Assembly (NCBI GenBank): GCA_945872365.1
Contig: CAMBZJ010000006.1
Location: forward strand, 62,001-126,000
Direction: 5' to 3'
DNA: 64,000 nt
DNA from: Klebsiella pneumoniae
GTDB lineage: Bacteria; Desulfobacterota; Binatia; UBA12015
This document shows, piece by piece, positions 1 to 10,097 of the stretch (within the stretch, counting starts at the first letter, position 1; each line of letters starts with the position of its first letter). The position numbers and the translations under genes were made by a program. Below the pieces are notes generated by a model. The model searched no databases, was not told the DNA's origin, and saw only the letters and a list, made by a program, of their open reading frames with translations.

Positions 1-1980
1 CTGGATGTCGGTGCCACCGTCGAAGCCGATCTTGCCACGCGCATCGAACGCGTAGTCCGGGTTCGCGAGGCGCAGGTGATCGAACAGCAGGGCGCCGGCA
101 TCGACCCGGCCCGAGGCCGCGAGCGTTCCGATCGAACTCGTCTCGGCGACCAGTTGCGGCGCACGGGAGCGGGCGACCCGCAGGACGGCGTCGCGCAGTC
201 CCGGCACCGACCGCAACCCGGAGAGCGTGGTCCCCGCGAGGTTCAACCCCCCGATCTCGCCGTCGTGCAGGCGGACTTCGAAATCGCCCGCGAGATTGCG
301 GAGCGCCTCGTCGAGGTCGCTTCCGCTGGTCGAGAGGTGCGCCGCACCGGCGAGCGTCCCCCGGCCGGTCGTGGTCGAGCCGATCACCGAGAGGAGGCCC
401 GCGAGATCCACCGCATCGAGGGTCGGATCGACGACGGCGTCCCAGCGTCCGCCCGCCTCGTGTGCGATCCGGCCCTTCGCGAGGACGGTGCCGCCGAGGG
501 CGTCGGCGTGCGCGGCCCGGACCTCGATGCCGCCGTCCACGACGGTCGCTTCGAGGCCGATGCGGCGCAGCGGCAGTTCGCGCAGGCCGCCTTCCCGTGC
601 GGCGAGGACAACCGTCAGCCCGTCCGGACGAGTCTCGATACGACCTTCTACGCCGTCCATGCGCGCCGAGACGCCGTCGACTCGGGTGATCGCCAGCGAC
701 CCGGCGACACCGTCGCCGTCCTCGTTCAAATCGAGCCGCACCTCTCCGCCGCCGATGTCGACCGGCAGGCCCCCCGGGGCCACGCGCAGCGCATCGCCAC
801 GGATCGCGACGAGACCGGTGACCGGACGGCCCGGCTCGATCCTGCCTTCGAACGCGAGTCCCCCGGAAGGTTCGATGCTGGCAAGGGCGGGGATCCAGCG
901 GGCGAGCGCGCGCGCGTCGAGCTTGTCGGAGGAGAAGACGAGCGGGACCTGTGCCTCGCCGGCGGGGCCGGCCGCAGGCCGGATCCGCAGCGTACCGCCA
1001 TCGAGCCGGATGTCTGCGGAGGCCACGCCGAGCCCGGCCGTGCCGGTCCGCAGGTCGAGATCGGCGTCGAGGCGCGATCCCGCGGGCTTGCCGATCCATC
1101 CACCGGCGGTGCGCAGCGTCGCGTCGTCGGCGCGCACGGAGAGTGCGATGTCCGCGGCGACCGGCGGCCAGACGCTCGGCAGGGTCGCCCGCGCGCGGAG
1201 GTCCACGTCGCCGTCGACGGCGGCCCCGAACGGCAGGCGGCCGCGCAGCAAGGACACGAGTTCCGCGAGGCGGGCGCCGTCGACCTTGCGGGCGTCGAAT
1301 TCAACGGAAGCGTCCGCCGCGGGGCCGTCGAGCGGAGGGATCCGCACCGAGCCCGAGAGGTTTCCAGCCGGTCCACCGAGAGCGCGCCCCTCGAAGACCA
1401 GGTCAAGCGCGGAGCCGATGCGGCGCAGTCGCAGGTCGAGATCCCGCAGCTCGTATTCGCCGATCCCGGCGACGCCCCGGTCGCGCAAACTCAGTCGGCC
1501 GTCCCGCACGCGGATCGATTGCACCGAGACGCCCGGCCCGGCGGGCGACCCGCGCAATTCCAAGCCGGGCGACGTCGTGCCCGGCCGTCGCCTGCGGAGA
1601 TTCCAGCCACCATCGGCGCCCCGCACCGCGCGCAGCACCGGCGCCTGCAGGCGGACGTCGTCGACCACGATTCGGCCCCGCAGGAGTTCGCCGAGCGAGA
1701 GCTCGAAGCGGGCCTCCTCCGCGTAGGCGAGCGTCCCGGGGCCGTAGGGCGACTCGTCGGGCACGCTCACGTCCCGCGCGACGAGCGCGGGCGGAAACCA
1801 CGCCACGTCGATCGAGCCTGCCTCGATCGGCCAGCCGACGAGTCGGGAGACCGAGGCGAGGAACTCGCCGCGCTGGGCGGTGAGCGTCGCCGCGGTGCGC
1901 CACGCCGCGGCGGACGCCGCGAGCGCGGCCAGCGCCAGGAGCGCCACCGCCGCGACGGCTCTCCGGGCGCGCCCGGTCAA
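1..1980 (-). CDS. AsmA-family outer-membrane biogenesis protein, C-terminus cut by window edge
   Basis: The gene runs off the left edge; 660 codons are visible without a stop. The frame begins with TTG at 1980, overlapping the stop of the upstream lipoprotein gene as TTGA. One hydrophobic segment (about residues 6-27) is followed by a very long beta-rich region of repeating strands. Near the visible end, [16 protein letters not shown] resembles the AsmA C-terminal domain. AsmA-like proteins are inner-membrane anchored, span the periplasm and are thought to help move phospholipid or organise the outer membrane. The family call rests on architecture and this segment; the exact subfamily cannot be set without the missing end. 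Confidence 0.75.
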   Translation of the reverse strand, partial: MTGRARRAVAAVALLALAALAASAAAWRTAATLTAQRGEFLASVSRLVGWPIEAGSIDVAWFPPALVARDVSVPDESPYGPGTLAYAEEARFELSLGELLRGRIVVDDVRLQAPVLRAVRGADGGWNLRRRRPGTTSPGLELRGSPAGPGVSVQSIRVRDGRLSLRDRGVAGIGEYELRDLDLRLRRIGSALDLVFEGRALGGPAGNLSGSVRIPPLDGPAADASVEFDARKVDGARLAELVSLLRGRLPFGAAVDGDVDLRARATLPSVWPPVAADIALSVRADDATLRTAGGWIGKPAGSRLDADLDLRTGTAGLGVASADIRLDGGTLRIRPAAGPAGEAQVPLVFSSDKLDARALARWIPALASIEPSGGLAFEGRIEPGRPVTGLVAIRGDALRVAPGGLPVDIGGGEVRLDLNEDGDGVAGSLAITRVDGVSARMDGVEGRIETRPDGLTVVLAAREGGLRELPLRRIGLEATVVDGGIEVRAAHADALGGTVLAKGRIAHEAGGRWDAVVDPTLDAVDLAGLLSVIGSTTTGRGTLAGAAHLSTSGSDLDEALRNLAGDFEVRLHDGEIGGLNLAGTTLSGLRSVPGLRDAVLRVARSRAPQLVAETSSIGTLAASGRVDAGALLFDHLRLANPDYAFDARGKIGFDGGTDIQ

Positions 1981-2399
1981 TCGATCTCCTGGAAGTTGGC
2001 GACGCGCCAGGCGCCCCCCTCCTCCCGCATCGTCACCAGGCTGCGGCGCGCGAGGGTCTCACCGCCGTCGAGGTGGATCGAGAGTTCGAAGAGAAAGCCG
2101 CGACGTTCGTGTTGCGCCTCGTCCTGCGACTGGAGGAGCTTGTAGTGGATCGTCGGGCGCGCCCCGGAATCCGGCGGACCCTGACCGGCGAGGAGCTTGA
2201 TTTGGTCCTCGATCTTCGACCGGGCGAGACCGACCGCCTCGTCGCGGGCCCGCGGGAGGTTCACCTCGACATAGTAGGCGTCGACGAAGTGTTCGGCACC
2301 GCTCCGCACCGGGTCGCCGCGCGAGCATCCCTGGGCCACGAGCAGAACCGACGCCAGGGAGAGCAGGATGCGACCGGGAAGGCGACGCCGCAGCGCCAT
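1977..2399 (-). CDS. small lipoprotein, unknown function
   Basis: A 140-residue protein starting at ATG 2399. The N-terminus has an arginine cluster, a hydrophobic stretch and a lipobox ending VAQGC, so a lipidated periplasmic protein is likely. The frame is open further upstream, but only this ATG puts the signal peptide at the N-terminus. The mature part is charged and helix-like, then becomes strand-rich with a C-terminal pattern ([18 protein letters not shown]) like small NTF2-like or DUF4864-like accessory proteins; that resemblance is weak. Its stop overlaps the TTG start of the AsmA-like gene, so the two are probably co-transcribed. Confidence 0.7.
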   Translation of the reverse strand: MALRRRLPGRILLSLASVLLVAQGCSRGDPVRSGAEHFVDAYYVEVNLPRARDEAVGLARSKIEDQIKLLAGQGPPDSGARPTIHYKLLQSQDEAQHERRGFLFELSIHLDGGETLARRSLVTMREEGGAWRVANFQEID

Positions 2400-2540
2400 C
2401 GGGCGGCTTCCGCACCCGATCGCTTCCAGATCGCCCTCGGGGCCTCGATTCACCCCCGGGCGCCAACCGCTTCCGCCGCGAGCCCCTGCCACGCCGACCT
2501 GAAAAGCACACCGAACCCTGCGACGCACCCCTCGAGTGGC

Positions 2541-2574
2541 GGCGGGCGCCCCCCTCGCAGGGGGGGCACCCGCC
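2541..2574. other. strong two-part hairpin between divergent genes
   Basis: An outer GGCGGG/CCCGCC stem and an inner GCCCCCC/GGGGGGC stem enclose the loop TCGCA. It lies in the 283-base gap between the minus-strand lipoprotein gene and xerC. No T-run follows on either strand, so it does not look like an intrinsic terminator. A role as a leader structure or a simple GC-rich repeat cannot be decided. Nothing else is evident in the gap besides a xerC ribosome-binding site. Confidence 0.5.
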
Positions 2575-2682
2575 CGGGCGACTCCCCTGGCAACGCCCCC
2601 GGTGCTAAGCTCCGCGTCGGAATGCGGGGGCCTCGGTCCCGCGACGCCGGACGAGGAGATGCCCGGTGGGGGGAGGTGAGCG

Positions 2683-3591
2683 GTGGCGGAGTCGCGCGAC
2701 GCAGACGCGCCGGTGGACGATTCGGAGATCGAGGCCTACCTCGGGCACCTCCGCGTGGAGCGCCGCGCCTCGGCCCACACCCTGCGGGCCTACGACGCCG
2801 AGCTGCGACGGCTGCGGGAGTTCCTCGAAGCAACCGCATGGGCGGACGTCGCCCCCGACGACCTGCGGCGCTTTCTCGCTTGCCGGGCCGAGCAGGTGGA
2901 TCGGCGCAGCGTCGGCCGAACGGTCGCGGTATTGCGGGGCTTCTTCGGCTTCGCCAAGCGGCGCGGTCGCCTGGCGACGAACCCCGCCGCCGGCATCGGC
3001 AGCCCGCGCTTCACGCGTTCGCTTCCGCGCTGGGTGCCCGAGAGCGATCTCGCCCGCCTCTTCCGCTCGCTGCCGCCGCCCTCCGACGAGTTTGCCGCGC
3101 GCGACGCGGCCATGCTCGAAGTGCTCTACGGCAGCGGGCTTCGCGCGAGCGAAACCGTGGCGCTCGACTGGGGCGACCTGTCGCTCGACGAGGGCCGCGC
3201 GCACGTCCGGCAGGGCAAGGGAGCCAAGGACCGCATCGTCCCGCTCGGCGGCGCCGCCACCGACGCCCTGCGCACGCTAGCGGCGCTCGCCGTCGGCGAC
3301 CGCGGTGGGCGCGCGAGCGGCCCGGTCTTCCGCAACCGCAGCCGCCGGCGCCTCGACGTGCGCAGCGTCGGCCGGATCGTCGCCCGGACCCTGCGCGCCG
3401 CCGGCCTCCCCGAGGTGAATCCGCACGCTCTTCGCCACAGCTGCGCGACCCACCTGCTCGACGCGGGGGCCGACCTGCGTTCGATCCAGGAACTGCTCGG
3501 CCATGCGAGCCTCGCGACGACCCAGCGCTACACACACGTGAGCCTTGCGCGGCTGCGGGCCGCCTATTCACGTTTTCACCCGCGCGCCTGA
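2683..3591 (+). CDS. xerC: tyrosine recombinase XerC
   Basis: A 302-residue site-specific recombinase that should resolve chromosome dimers at dif with XerD. The GTG start at 2683 follows a clear GGGGAGGTGA ribosome-binding site. The N-terminal SAM-like core-binding domain spans about residues 12-100. All catalytic residues are visible: Arg154 (GSGLRASE), Lys179 (QGKGAKDR), His248 and Arg251 (HALRHS), His274 (LLGHASL) and the nucleophile Tyr283 (QRYTHVS). Length and motif spacing match chromosomal XerC/XerD rather than phage integrases. Its position directly ahead of hslVU is a common bacterial arrangement and supports XerC over XerD. Confidence 0.93.
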   Translation: MAESRDADAPVDDSEIEAYLGHLRVERRASAHTLRAYDAELRRLREFLEATAWADVAPDDLRRFLACRAEQVDRRSVGRTVAVLRGFFGFAKRRGRLATNPAAGIGSPRFTRSLPRWVPESDLARLFRSLPPPSDEFAARDAAMLEVLYGSGLRASETVALDWGDLSLDEGRAHVRQGKGAKDRIVPLGGAATDALRTLAALAVGDRGGRASGPVFRNRSRRRLDVRSVGRIVARTLRAAGLPEVNPHALRHSCATHLLDAGADLRSIQELLGHASLATTQRYTHVSLARLRAAYSRFHPRA

Positions 3592-3686
3592 CAGGGCGAG
3601 GCCGCCTGTCCGCCCGCCCTCGTCCCTTCTCGACATTCCCCCGCAGCGACCTTAGAAGCGTGAACGTGGGAAGAGAGGAACGACCC

Positions 3687-4250
3687 GTGATCCGCTCGAC
3701 GACGATCCTCGCGGTGCGTCGTGACGGCCGCACCTGCGTCGCCGGCGACGGCCAGGTGAGCATCGGCGCCACCGTGATGAAGCACACCGCACGCAAGGTC
3801 CGCAGGCTCCACCGCGACCAGGTCGTGGTCGGGTTCGCCGGCGCCTCGGCGGATGCCTTCACCCTGTTCGAGCGCTTCGAGCAGAAGCTCGAGGAGTTCC
3901 GCGGGCAACTCCGGCGTGCAGCCGTCGAACTGGCGAAGGACTGGCGCACCGACCGGGCCCTGCGCCGGCTCGAGGCTCTGCTCATCGCCGCCGACTCGGA
4001 AAGCCTGCTCGTGGTCTCGGGCACCGGGGACGTGATCGAACCCGACGCCGGCCCGGGCGGCGATGCGGCGATCGCCATCGGATCGGGCGGCAACTACGCG
4101 CTCGCCGCCGCGCGCGCGCTCCTCGCCCACGGCGACCTCGACGCGCGCGCGATCGCCGAGGCCGCGATGGGGATCGCCGCCGACATCTGCGTCTACACGA
4201 ACCGCGAGATCGCCCTCGAGGAAATCCCGCCGCGCGGTCCGATCCCGTGA
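3687..4250 (+). CDS. hslV: ATP-dependent protease subunit HslV (ClpQ)
   Basis: A 187-residue proteasome-like peptidase that forms the double hexamer core of the HslUV complex in the cytoplasm. GTG 3687 is preceded by GAGAGGAA. The sequence starts [12 protein letters not shown], so a four-residue propeptide would be removed to expose the catalytic Thr5. GDGQVS, the [10 protein letters not shown] block and IGSGGNYA match the family throughout, and the length is typical. The gene frame stays open well upstream, but homology begins only here. It overlaps hslU by four bases (GTGA), implying translational coupling. Confidence 0.95.
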   Translation: MIRSTTILAVRRDGRTCVAGDGQVSIGATVMKHTARKVRRLHRDQVVVGFAGASADAFTLFERFEQKLEEFRGQLRRAAVELAKDWRTDRALRRLEALLIAADSESLLVVSGTGDVIEPDAGPGGDAAIAIGSGGNYALAAARALLAHGDLDARAIAEAAMGIAADICVYTNREIALEEIPPRGPIP

Positions 4251-5638
4251 ACGGCGACGCCGACGACCGACCGGACGAACGGCGCGGCGCGGCCGCCACG
4301 GCGACCGCGGTCGCCATGACACCCCGAGAGGTGGTTTCCGAACTCGACCGCTACGTCGTCGGGCAGCGCGCGGCCAAGCGCGCGGTGGCCATCGCCCTGC
4401 GCAACCGCTGGCGTCGCCAGCAGGTCACGAGCGACCTGCGCGACGAGATCGTCCCGAAGAACATCCTGATGATCGGCCCGACCGGCGTCGGCAAGACGGA
4501 GATCTCGCGCCGCCTCGCGCGGCTCACCGACGCGCCCTTCGTCAAGGTCGAGGCGTCGAAGTTCACCGAGGTCGGCTTCGTCGGCCGGGACGTCGAGTCG
4601 ATCGTGCGCGACCTGGTCGAGAGCGCGATCGCGATGGTCGGGCGGGAGGCCCGCGAACGGGTCGAGACGTCGGCGCGCGAGGCAGCCGAGGAGCGGGTGC
4701 TCGACCTGCTCCTGCCGCCGCACCCGGCCGAGGTCGCCGCCCAAGCGGGCGAAGGCGCCGGTACCACTCGCGACAAGCTCCGACGCATGCTCCGCGAGGG
4801 TGCGCTCGACGACCGCCCGGTCGAGGTCGACCTGCCCGAGAACGTCTCGCCTACCATCGAGGTGATGACGCCCCAGGGAACCGAGGAGGTCGGGTTCAAC
4901 CTGAAGGAGATGTTCTCCCAGTTCCTGCCGCGGCGCACGCGTCAGCGCCGGGTGAACGTGGCCGAGGCGATGCGGTTGCTTACGCAGGAGGAGGCCGGGC
5001 GACTCGTCGACACCGAGGCCGTCGCGCGCGAGGCGATCGCCCGCGCCGAGAACTCCGGCATCGTCTTCATCGACGAGATCGACAAGATCGCCGGACGCTC
5101 GCAGGGCGCCGGGCCCGACGTCTCGCGCGAGGGGGTGCAGCGCGATCTCCTGCCGATCGTCGAAGGCTGCACCGTGAACACCAAGCACGGCCAGGTCCGG
5201 ACCGACCACGTGCTGTTCATCGCCTCGGGCGCGTTCCACGTCTCGAAGCCCTCGGACCTAATCCCGGAATTCCAGGGCCGCTTCCCGATCCGGGTCGAAC
5301 TCGAGCCGTTGACCGACGAGGATTTCGTCCGCATCTTGACGGAGCCGCGCAACGCGCTCGTACGGCAGTATGCCGCCCTGCTCGCGACCGAGTCGGTGCA
5401 ACTCGAGTTCGCACCCGACGCGATCCGGGAGATCGCGCGGATCGCGGCCCTGGTGAACGAGCGAACCGAGAACATCGGCGCCCGCCGGCTCCATACCGTG
5501 CTCGAGCGACTGCTCGACCCGATCCTGTTCGAGGCCTCCGACATGGCCGGCCGTCACGTCGTCGTCGACGCCGCACGCGTGCACCGGGAACTCGATCCGA
5601 TCCTGGCGAGCGAGGATCTGGCGCGCTTCATCCTCTGA
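4247..5638 (+). CDS. hslU: ATPase subunit HslU (ClpY) of the HslUV protease
   Basis: A 463-residue AAA+ unfoldase that feeds substrates to HslV. Walker A is GPTGVGKTE, Walker B is IVFIDEIDK, the sensor/arginine-finger block [11 protein letters not shown] is present, and the C-terminus ends RFIL, the tail that docks into HslV. The GTG at 4247 overlaps the hslV stop and gives a 23-residue charged N-terminal extension before [11 protein letters not shown], where most family members begin; ATG 4316 is therefore an alternative start. The intermediate domain between Walker A and B is shorter than in E. coli, a common variation. Confidence 0.95.
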   Translation: MNGDADDRPDERRGAAATATAVAMTPREVVSELDRYVVGQRAAKRAVAIALRNRWRRQQVTSDLRDEIVPKNILMIGPTGVGKTEISRRLARLTDAPFVKVEASKFTEVGFVGRDVESIVRDLVESAIAMVGREARERVETSAREAAEERVLDLLLPPHPAEVAAQAGEGAGTTRDKLRRMLREGALDDRPVEVDLPENVSPTIEVMTPQGTEEVGFNLKEMFSQFLPRRTRQRRVNVAEAMRLLTQEEAGRLVDTEAVAREAIARAENSGIVFIDEIDKIAGRSQGAGPDVSREGVQRDLLPIVEGCTVNTKHGQVRTDHVLFIASGAFHVSKPSDLIPEFQGRFPIRVELEPLTDEDFVRILTEPRNALVRQYAALLATESVQLEFAPDAIREIARIAALVNERTENIGARRLHTVLERLLDPILFEASDMAGRHVVVDAARVHRELDPILASEDLARFIL

Positions 5639-5690
5639 GCCCGGACGCGCCCCGGCGCGAGCGGAGACCCGCGCGGGGCGCGGAGAAAGC

Positions 5691-5719
5691 TTGCGTCGCC
5701 GGGGCGGGTTCCGTATCGC
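5691..5719 (+). promoter_or_regulatory. predicted sigma-70-type promoter of argB, leaderless geometry
   Basis: TTGCGT (5691-5696) and TATCGC (5714-5719) are separated by exactly 17 bases. The argB GTG begins only six bases after the -10 box, so transcription would start at or next to the start codon. It is the only apparent start signal in the 87-base gap after hslU. Inference from pattern only. Confidence 0.5.
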
Positions 5720-5725
5720 CTGCCC

Positions 5726-6649
5726 GTGGCCGACCCCACGCTCATCGAACGCGCCGAGATCCTCCTCGAAGCGCTTCCCTACATCCGCCGCTTCGCGGGC
5801 AAGACCATCGTCATCAAGTACGGCGGCCACGCGATGACCGACGACCTGCTCAAGCGCGCCTTCGCCGAGGACGTGGTGCTGCTCAAGGCCGTCGGCATCA
5901 ACCCCGTTGTCGTCCACGGTGGCGGGCCGCAGATCGACCGAATGCTCTCGGATCTCCGGATTCCCTCGGAGTTCCGGCGCGGCCTCCGCGTGACCGATGC
6001 CGCCACGATGCGGGTGGTGGAGATGGTTCTCGCGGGCCAGATCAACGGCGAGATCGTCACCATGATCAACCAGGTCGGCGGGCGCGCGGTGGGCATCTCC
6101 GGCAAGGACGGCAACCTGATCGTCGCCCGGCGCGTCGCCGAGCCGGGGACCGAGGGCGACATCGGCCAGGTCGGCGAGATCCTGGGGATCGACCCGGAAC
6201 TCGTCGCGTCTCTCGAACAACGCGACTTCATCCCGGTGATCGCGCCGGTGGGCGCGTCCGCCGCGGGCGAGAGCCTGAACATCAACGCGGACACCGCCGC
6301 GGGTCGACTCGCCGAGGCGCTGCGCGCCGAGAAACTCCTGCTGCTCACCGACGTCGCCGGGATCAAGGACGACAAGGGCGAACTCATCGCGACGCTCACC
6401 GTCTCGGAGGCTGAGGGCCTGATCGCAAGCGGGGTCGTGACCGCGGGAATGATCCCCAAGGTCGAATGCTGCCTGCAGGCCCTGCACGGCGGCGTGCGGA
6501 AGGTCCACGTCATCGACGGGCGGGTACGCCACGCGGTGCTGCTCGAGTTGTTCACCGACCAGGGCGTCGGCACCGAGCTCACGCGCGACGCCGTGCGACC
6601 GGCACGGCGCACCGCCAAGCCGGGCGGCCGGGCAAGGAGCGGGGGTTGA
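5726..6649 (+). CDS. argB: acetylglutamate kinase
   Basis: A 307-residue enzyme that phosphorylates N-acetyl-L-glutamate with ATP, the second step of arginine synthesis. Family motifs are clear: [10 protein letters not shown] near residue 30 (phosphate loop), [11 protein letters not shown], the NINADTAA block and TDVAGI, and a C-terminal [18 protein letters not shown] basic tail after about residue 290 is not conserved. GTG 5726 is preceded by no good ribosome-binding site but by a well-spaced promoter. First gene of an arg run; its stop overlaps the argD TTG start. This hexameric-type kinase is often inhibited by arginine, which cannot be judged here. Confidence 0.95.
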   Translation: MADPTLIERAEILLEALPYIRRFAGKTIVIKYGGHAMTDDLLKRAFAEDVVLLKAVGINPVVVHGGGPQIDRMLSDLRIPSEFRRGLRVTDAATMRVVEMVLAGQINGEIVTMINQVGGRAVGISGKDGNLIVARRVAEPGTEGDIGQVGEILGIDPELVASLEQRDFIPVIAPVGASAAGESLNINADTAAGRLAEALRAEKLLLLTDVAGIKDDKGELIATLTVSEAEGLIASGVVTAGMIPKVECCLQALHGGVRKVHVIDGRVRHAVLLELFTDQGVGTELTRDAVRPARRTAKPGGRARSGG

Positions 6650-7866
6650 GCGCCATCGTCCACGAGCCCCCCGGCCCCAGGAGCGCCGCGATCATCGAGC
6701 GCAACCGGCGCTACCTCCTGCCGACCTACGCGCGCGCCGACTTGGTCGTCGCCCGGGGGCGCGGCGCCGAGATCTGGGACGCCGACGGACGTCGATGCCT
6801 CGACTTCTTTTCTAGTATCCTCTGCACGAACCTCGGCCACTGCCATCCGGTGGTGACCGCGGCGATCCAGCGCCAGGCCGAGACCATCGTGCACGTCTCG
6901 AACATCCAGCACAGCGAGCCGCAATCGCGCCTCGCCGAACTCCTCGTCGAGCACTCGTTCGGCGACTCGGTCTTCCTCTGCAACAGCGGCGCCGAGGCGA
7001 ACGAGGCCGCGATCAAGGCCGCCCGCCGTTACGGGCACGCCCGCGGCGGGCGCTACGAGATCCTGACGGCGCTCGGCTCCTTCCACGGCCGCACCTTCGC
7101 GGCGATCGCGGCGACCGGCCAGGAGAAGGTCCGCCGTGGCTTCGAGCCCTCGCTGCCGGGATTCCGCTACCTGCCCTTCGGGGACGCCGCGGCGGCCGAG
7201 GCGGCGATCGGCGAACACACGGTCGCGATCCTCGTCGAGCCGGTTCAGGGCGAGGGGGGCGTCGTCGTCCCGCCTTCGGGCTACCTGCGCAAGCTGCGCG
7301 AGATCTGCGACCGGCACGACCTGCTGCTGCTGCTCGACGAGGTCCAGACCGGCTGCGGCCGCACGGGCACGTTGTGGGCCCACGAGCAGATGGACGCCGC
7401 ACCCGACGCGATGAGCCTCGCGAAGTCGCTCGGCAACGGCGTGCCGGTCGGCGCGATGGTTTGCAACCAGCGTGCCGCGTCCGGCCTCGACCTGGGCTCG
7501 CACGGCTCCACCTTCGGCGGGAACTGCGTGACGAATGCCGCCGCGGTCGCGACGATCGAGACGCTGCTGGATGGTCGCACGCTGCCGCGCGCCCGGGAGG
7601 CCGCGGCGCGGCTGCGAGCCGGACTCGCAGCTCTCGGCCGTGTCCATTCCGACCAGATCCGCGAGGTCCGGGGGCTCGGCCTGCTGCTCGGGGTCGAGAT
7701 GGTCGATACCCGGCGCGCGAAGGACGTCGCGGCAAACGCGCTCGACCTCGGCCTCCTGCTGAACGTCACCGCCGAGCGCGTCCTGCGCATCGCGCCTCCG
7801 ATCGTCGTCACCGACCCGCAAATCGACGAGGGTCTCGATATCCTCGGAAAGGCGCTCGCAGCATGA
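6646..7866 (+). CDS. argD: acetylornithine aminotransferase
   Basis: A 406-residue PLP-dependent class III aminotransferase converting N-acetylglutamate semialdehyde to N-acetylornithine. TTG 6646 overlaps the argB stop (TTGA) and has GGAGCGGGG just upstream; longer in-frame extensions would overlap argB. Visible motifs are the PLP-phosphate region [12 protein letters not shown], the [13 protein letters not shown] block with the PLP-contacting Asp, and the Schiff-base Lys260 in SLAKSLGNG. Length fits ArgD. It could also act on succinyl-diaminopimelate as DapC, since no separate dapC is seen near the lysine genes. It overlaps argF by ATGA. Confidence 0.94.
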   Translation: MSAIVHEPPGPRSAAIIERNRRYLLPTYARADLVVARGRGAEIWDADGRRCLDFFSSILCTNLGHCHPVVTAAIQRQAETIVHVSNIQHSEPQSRLAELLVEHSFGDSVFLCNSGAEANEAAIKAARRYGHARGGRYEILTALGSFHGRTFAAIAATGQEKVRRGFEPSLPGFRYLPFGDAAAAEAAIGEHTVAILVEPVQGEGGVVVPPSGYLRKLREICDRHDLLLLLDEVQTGCGRTGTLWAHEQMDAAPDAMSLAKSLGNGVPVGAMVCNQRAASGLDLGSHGSTFGGNCVTNAAAVATIETLLDGRTLPRAREAAARLRAGLAALGRVHSDQIREVRGLGLLLGVEMVDTRRAKDVAANALDLGLLLNVTAERVLRIAPPIVVTDPQIDEGLDILGKALAA

Positions 7867-8801
7867 AGCGCGACCTCCTATCGCTCGCCGAACTCGACCG
7901 CGAGGAGATCCTCGCGATCTGCGACGACGCGGCCCGCCTCAAGGTGGAACTGCGCGCCGGTCGCGGTCCGCGATCACTCGTAGGCAAGACCCTCGCCATG
8001 ATCTTCGAGAAGCCGAGCCTGCGCACCCGGGTCACCTTCGAAACCGGGGTGAAACAGCTCGGCGGCGCCTCAGTCTACCTCACGCACGAGGACATCCGGC
8101 TCGGCGAACGCGAGACCGTCGCCGACATTGCGCGCAACCTGTCGCGCTGGGTGGACCTGATCGTCGCGCGGACCTTCTCGCACACGACGCTCGTCGAACT
8201 CGCGCGCCACGCGACGATCCCGGTCATCAACGGACTGACCGACCTGAGCCACCCCTGCCAGGTGCTCGCCGACCTGCAGACGCTGCGCGAGCACCGCGGC
8301 CACGACCTCCGCCACCTCGAGGTCGCCTTCATCGGCGACGGCAACAACGTGGTGAACTCCTGGCTCGAGGCGGCGGGACGGGTCGGCTTCGGCTTCCGGC
8401 TCGGCTGCCCACGCGGCTACGAGCCCGACCCCGCGATCCTCGCCGAGGCGCGGCGTGCGAATCCCGGACGCGTTCAGGTGCTCCACGACCCGGCCGATGC
8501 CGTGCGCGGCGCCGACGCCGTCTACACGGACGTCTGGACGAGCATGGGCCAGGAGGCCGAGACGGTGGCGCGCAAGCTCGCATTCGCCGGCTACCAGGTG
8601 AATGCCGCGCTCATGGCGCACGCGAAGCCCGATGCGCTCGTGATGCACTGCCTGCCCGCGCACCGCGGCGAGGAAATCACCGCCGACGTGCTCGACGGCC
8701 CCCGCTCGGTCGTGTTCGACCAGGCGGAGAACCGCCTGCACGCCCAGAAGGCGGTCATGGTCCGCCTCCACGAGAGATCCCATCCGGGCGACGCCCGCTA
8801 G
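7863..8801 (+). CDS. argF: ornithine carbamoyltransferase
   Basis: A 312-residue enzyme joining carbamoyl phosphate and ornithine to citrulline. The carbamoyl-phosphate loop reads SLRTRVTFE near residue 52 in place of the STRTR of E. coli, a frequent variant in this family. The ornithine-binding [11 protein letters not shown] lies near residue 260 and the [11 protein letters not shown] segment near residue 123. ATG 7863 overlaps the argD stop. It ends in TAG, and argG follows after 11 bases with its ribosome-binding site spanning the stop. Acetylornithine transcarbamylases share this fold, but the motifs favour ordinary ArgF. Confidence 0.93.
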   Translation: MKRDLLSLAELDREEILAICDDAARLKVELRAGRGPRSLVGKTLAMIFEKPSLRTRVTFETGVKQLGGASVYLTHEDIRLGERETVADIARNLSRWVDLIVARTFSHTTLVELARHATIPVINGLTDLSHPCQVLADLQTLREHRGHDLRHLEVAFIGDGNNVVNSWLEAAGRVGFGFRLGCPRGYEPDPAILAEARRANPGRVQVLHDPADAVRGADAVYTDVWTSMGQEAETVARKLAFAGYQVNAALMAHAKPDALVMHCLPAHRGEEITADVLDGPRSVVFDQAENRLHAQKAVMVRLHERSHPGDAR

Positions 8802-8812
8802 GAGACCCTGCC

Positions 8813-10018
8813 GTGTCGAAGCCCCGCGTAAAGAAGATCGTCCTTGCCTACTCAGGGGGTCTCGATACCTCCGTCATCCTCGGCTGGCTTCGCGAGGAGT
8901 ACGGGGCCGAGGTGATCGCCTACTGCGCCGACGTCGGCCAGGGCGAGGAACTGGCACCCGTCGAGGGCAAGGCCAAGGCGAGCGGGGCCTCGCACGTCGT
9001 CATCGAGGACCTGCGCGAGGTCTTCGCGCGCGACTACGTCTTCCCGATCCTACGCGCGAACGCGCTCTACGAGGGGACGTACATGCTCGGAACCTCGATC
9101 GCGCGACCGCTCATCGCACGCCGCCAGGTCGAGCTCGCGCTCGAGCATGGCGCCGATGCGGTCGCCCACGGCGCCACCGGCAAGGGAAACGACCAGGTGC
9201 GCTTCGAGTTGACCTTCGCGGCACTCGCCCCGCAGCTCAAGATCATCGCCCCCTGGCGCGACTGGGACTTCCAGGGGCGCGCCGACCTGATCGCCTACGC
9301 CGAGAGGCATTCGATCCCGATCCCCGTCACGCGCGAGAAGCCCTACTCTTCGGACCGCAACCTGCTGCACATGAGCTTCGAGGGTGGCATCCTGGAAGAC
9401 CCCTGGCGGGAGCCCCACGACGACATGTTCATGCTCACGACGGCCCCCGAGAAGGCGCCCGACCAGCCGCAATACGTCGAGATCGACTACCTCGCCGGCG
9501 ACCCGGTCGCCGTCGACGGAGACGCTCTCTCGCCGGCGGCCCTCCTCGCCCGCCTGAACGAGATCGGCGGACGCCACGGCATCGGGCGCATGGACATCGT
9601 GGAGAACCGCTACGTCGGCATGAAGTCGCGCGGAGTCTACGAGACGCCCGGTGGCACGATCCTCCACGTCGCGCACCGCGCCGTCGAGTCGCTCACTCTC
9701 GACCGCGAGGTCGTGCACCTGCGCGACGGCCTGATCCCGCGCTACGCCGAGATGGTCTACTACGGGACCTGGTTCGCGCCCGAGCGCGAGATGCTGCAGG
9801 CGGCGATCGACGAGGCCCAGAAGCCGGTCACCGGGACGGCGCGGATCAAGCTCTACAAGGGCAACGCGACGGTCGCGGGACGCCGTGCCGACAAGTCGCT
9901 CTTCGACCCGGGCATCGCGAGCTTCGAGGAGGCAGGCGGCTACCGTCAGAGCGACGCGACCGGTTTCATCTCGCTCAATGGCCTGCGCCTGCGCCTGCGC
10001 AAGCTGAAGCAGGGCTGA
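8813..10018 (+). CDS. argG: argininosuccinate synthase
   Basis: A 401-residue ATP-dependent ligase of citrulline and aspartate. The N-terminal PP-loop AYSGGLDTS (about residues 12-20) marks the ATP site. [14 protein letters not shown] and the C-terminal tetramerisation segment match the short (about 400-residue) ArgG class. GTG 8813 follows AGGAGACC at a good distance. It lies 11 bases after argF and before argH, so the last three arginine steps are adjacent. Nothing is missing or disrupted. Confidence 0.96.
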   Translation: MSKPRVKKIVLAYSGGLDTSVILGWLREEYGAEVIAYCADVGQGEELAPVEGKAKASGASHVVIEDLREVFARDYVFPILRANALYEGTYMLGTSIARPLIARRQVELALEHGADAVAHGATGKGNDQVRFELTFAALAPQLKIIAPWRDWDFQGRADLIAYAERHSIPIPVTREKPYSSDRNLLHMSFEGGILEDPWREPHDDMFMLTTAPEKAPDQPQYVEIDYLAGDPVAVDGDALSPAALLARLNEIGGRHGIGRMDIVENRYVGMKSRGVYETPGGTILHVAHRAVESLTLDREVVHLRDGLIPRYAEMVYYGTWFAPEREMLQAAIDEAQKPVTGTARIKLYKGNATVAGRRADKSLFDPGIASFEEAGGYRQSDATGFISLNGLRLRLRKLKQG

Positions 10019-10097
10019 GCCGCACCGGGAAAACCGGGACGGACCGTGGCCCGGGTGCGCCTTGGAGCCCCCGCGTGCGCCGTGGTACGCGAGCGCG

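Noticed and set aside
76-2145. Very long open frames opposite real genes, for example the plus strand at 76-2145 or 4063-6414
   Set aside because: At 70% GC, stop codons are rare in shadow frames. Their translations are Arg/Pro/Ala/Gly rich without motifs, while the other strand or frame gives clear families.
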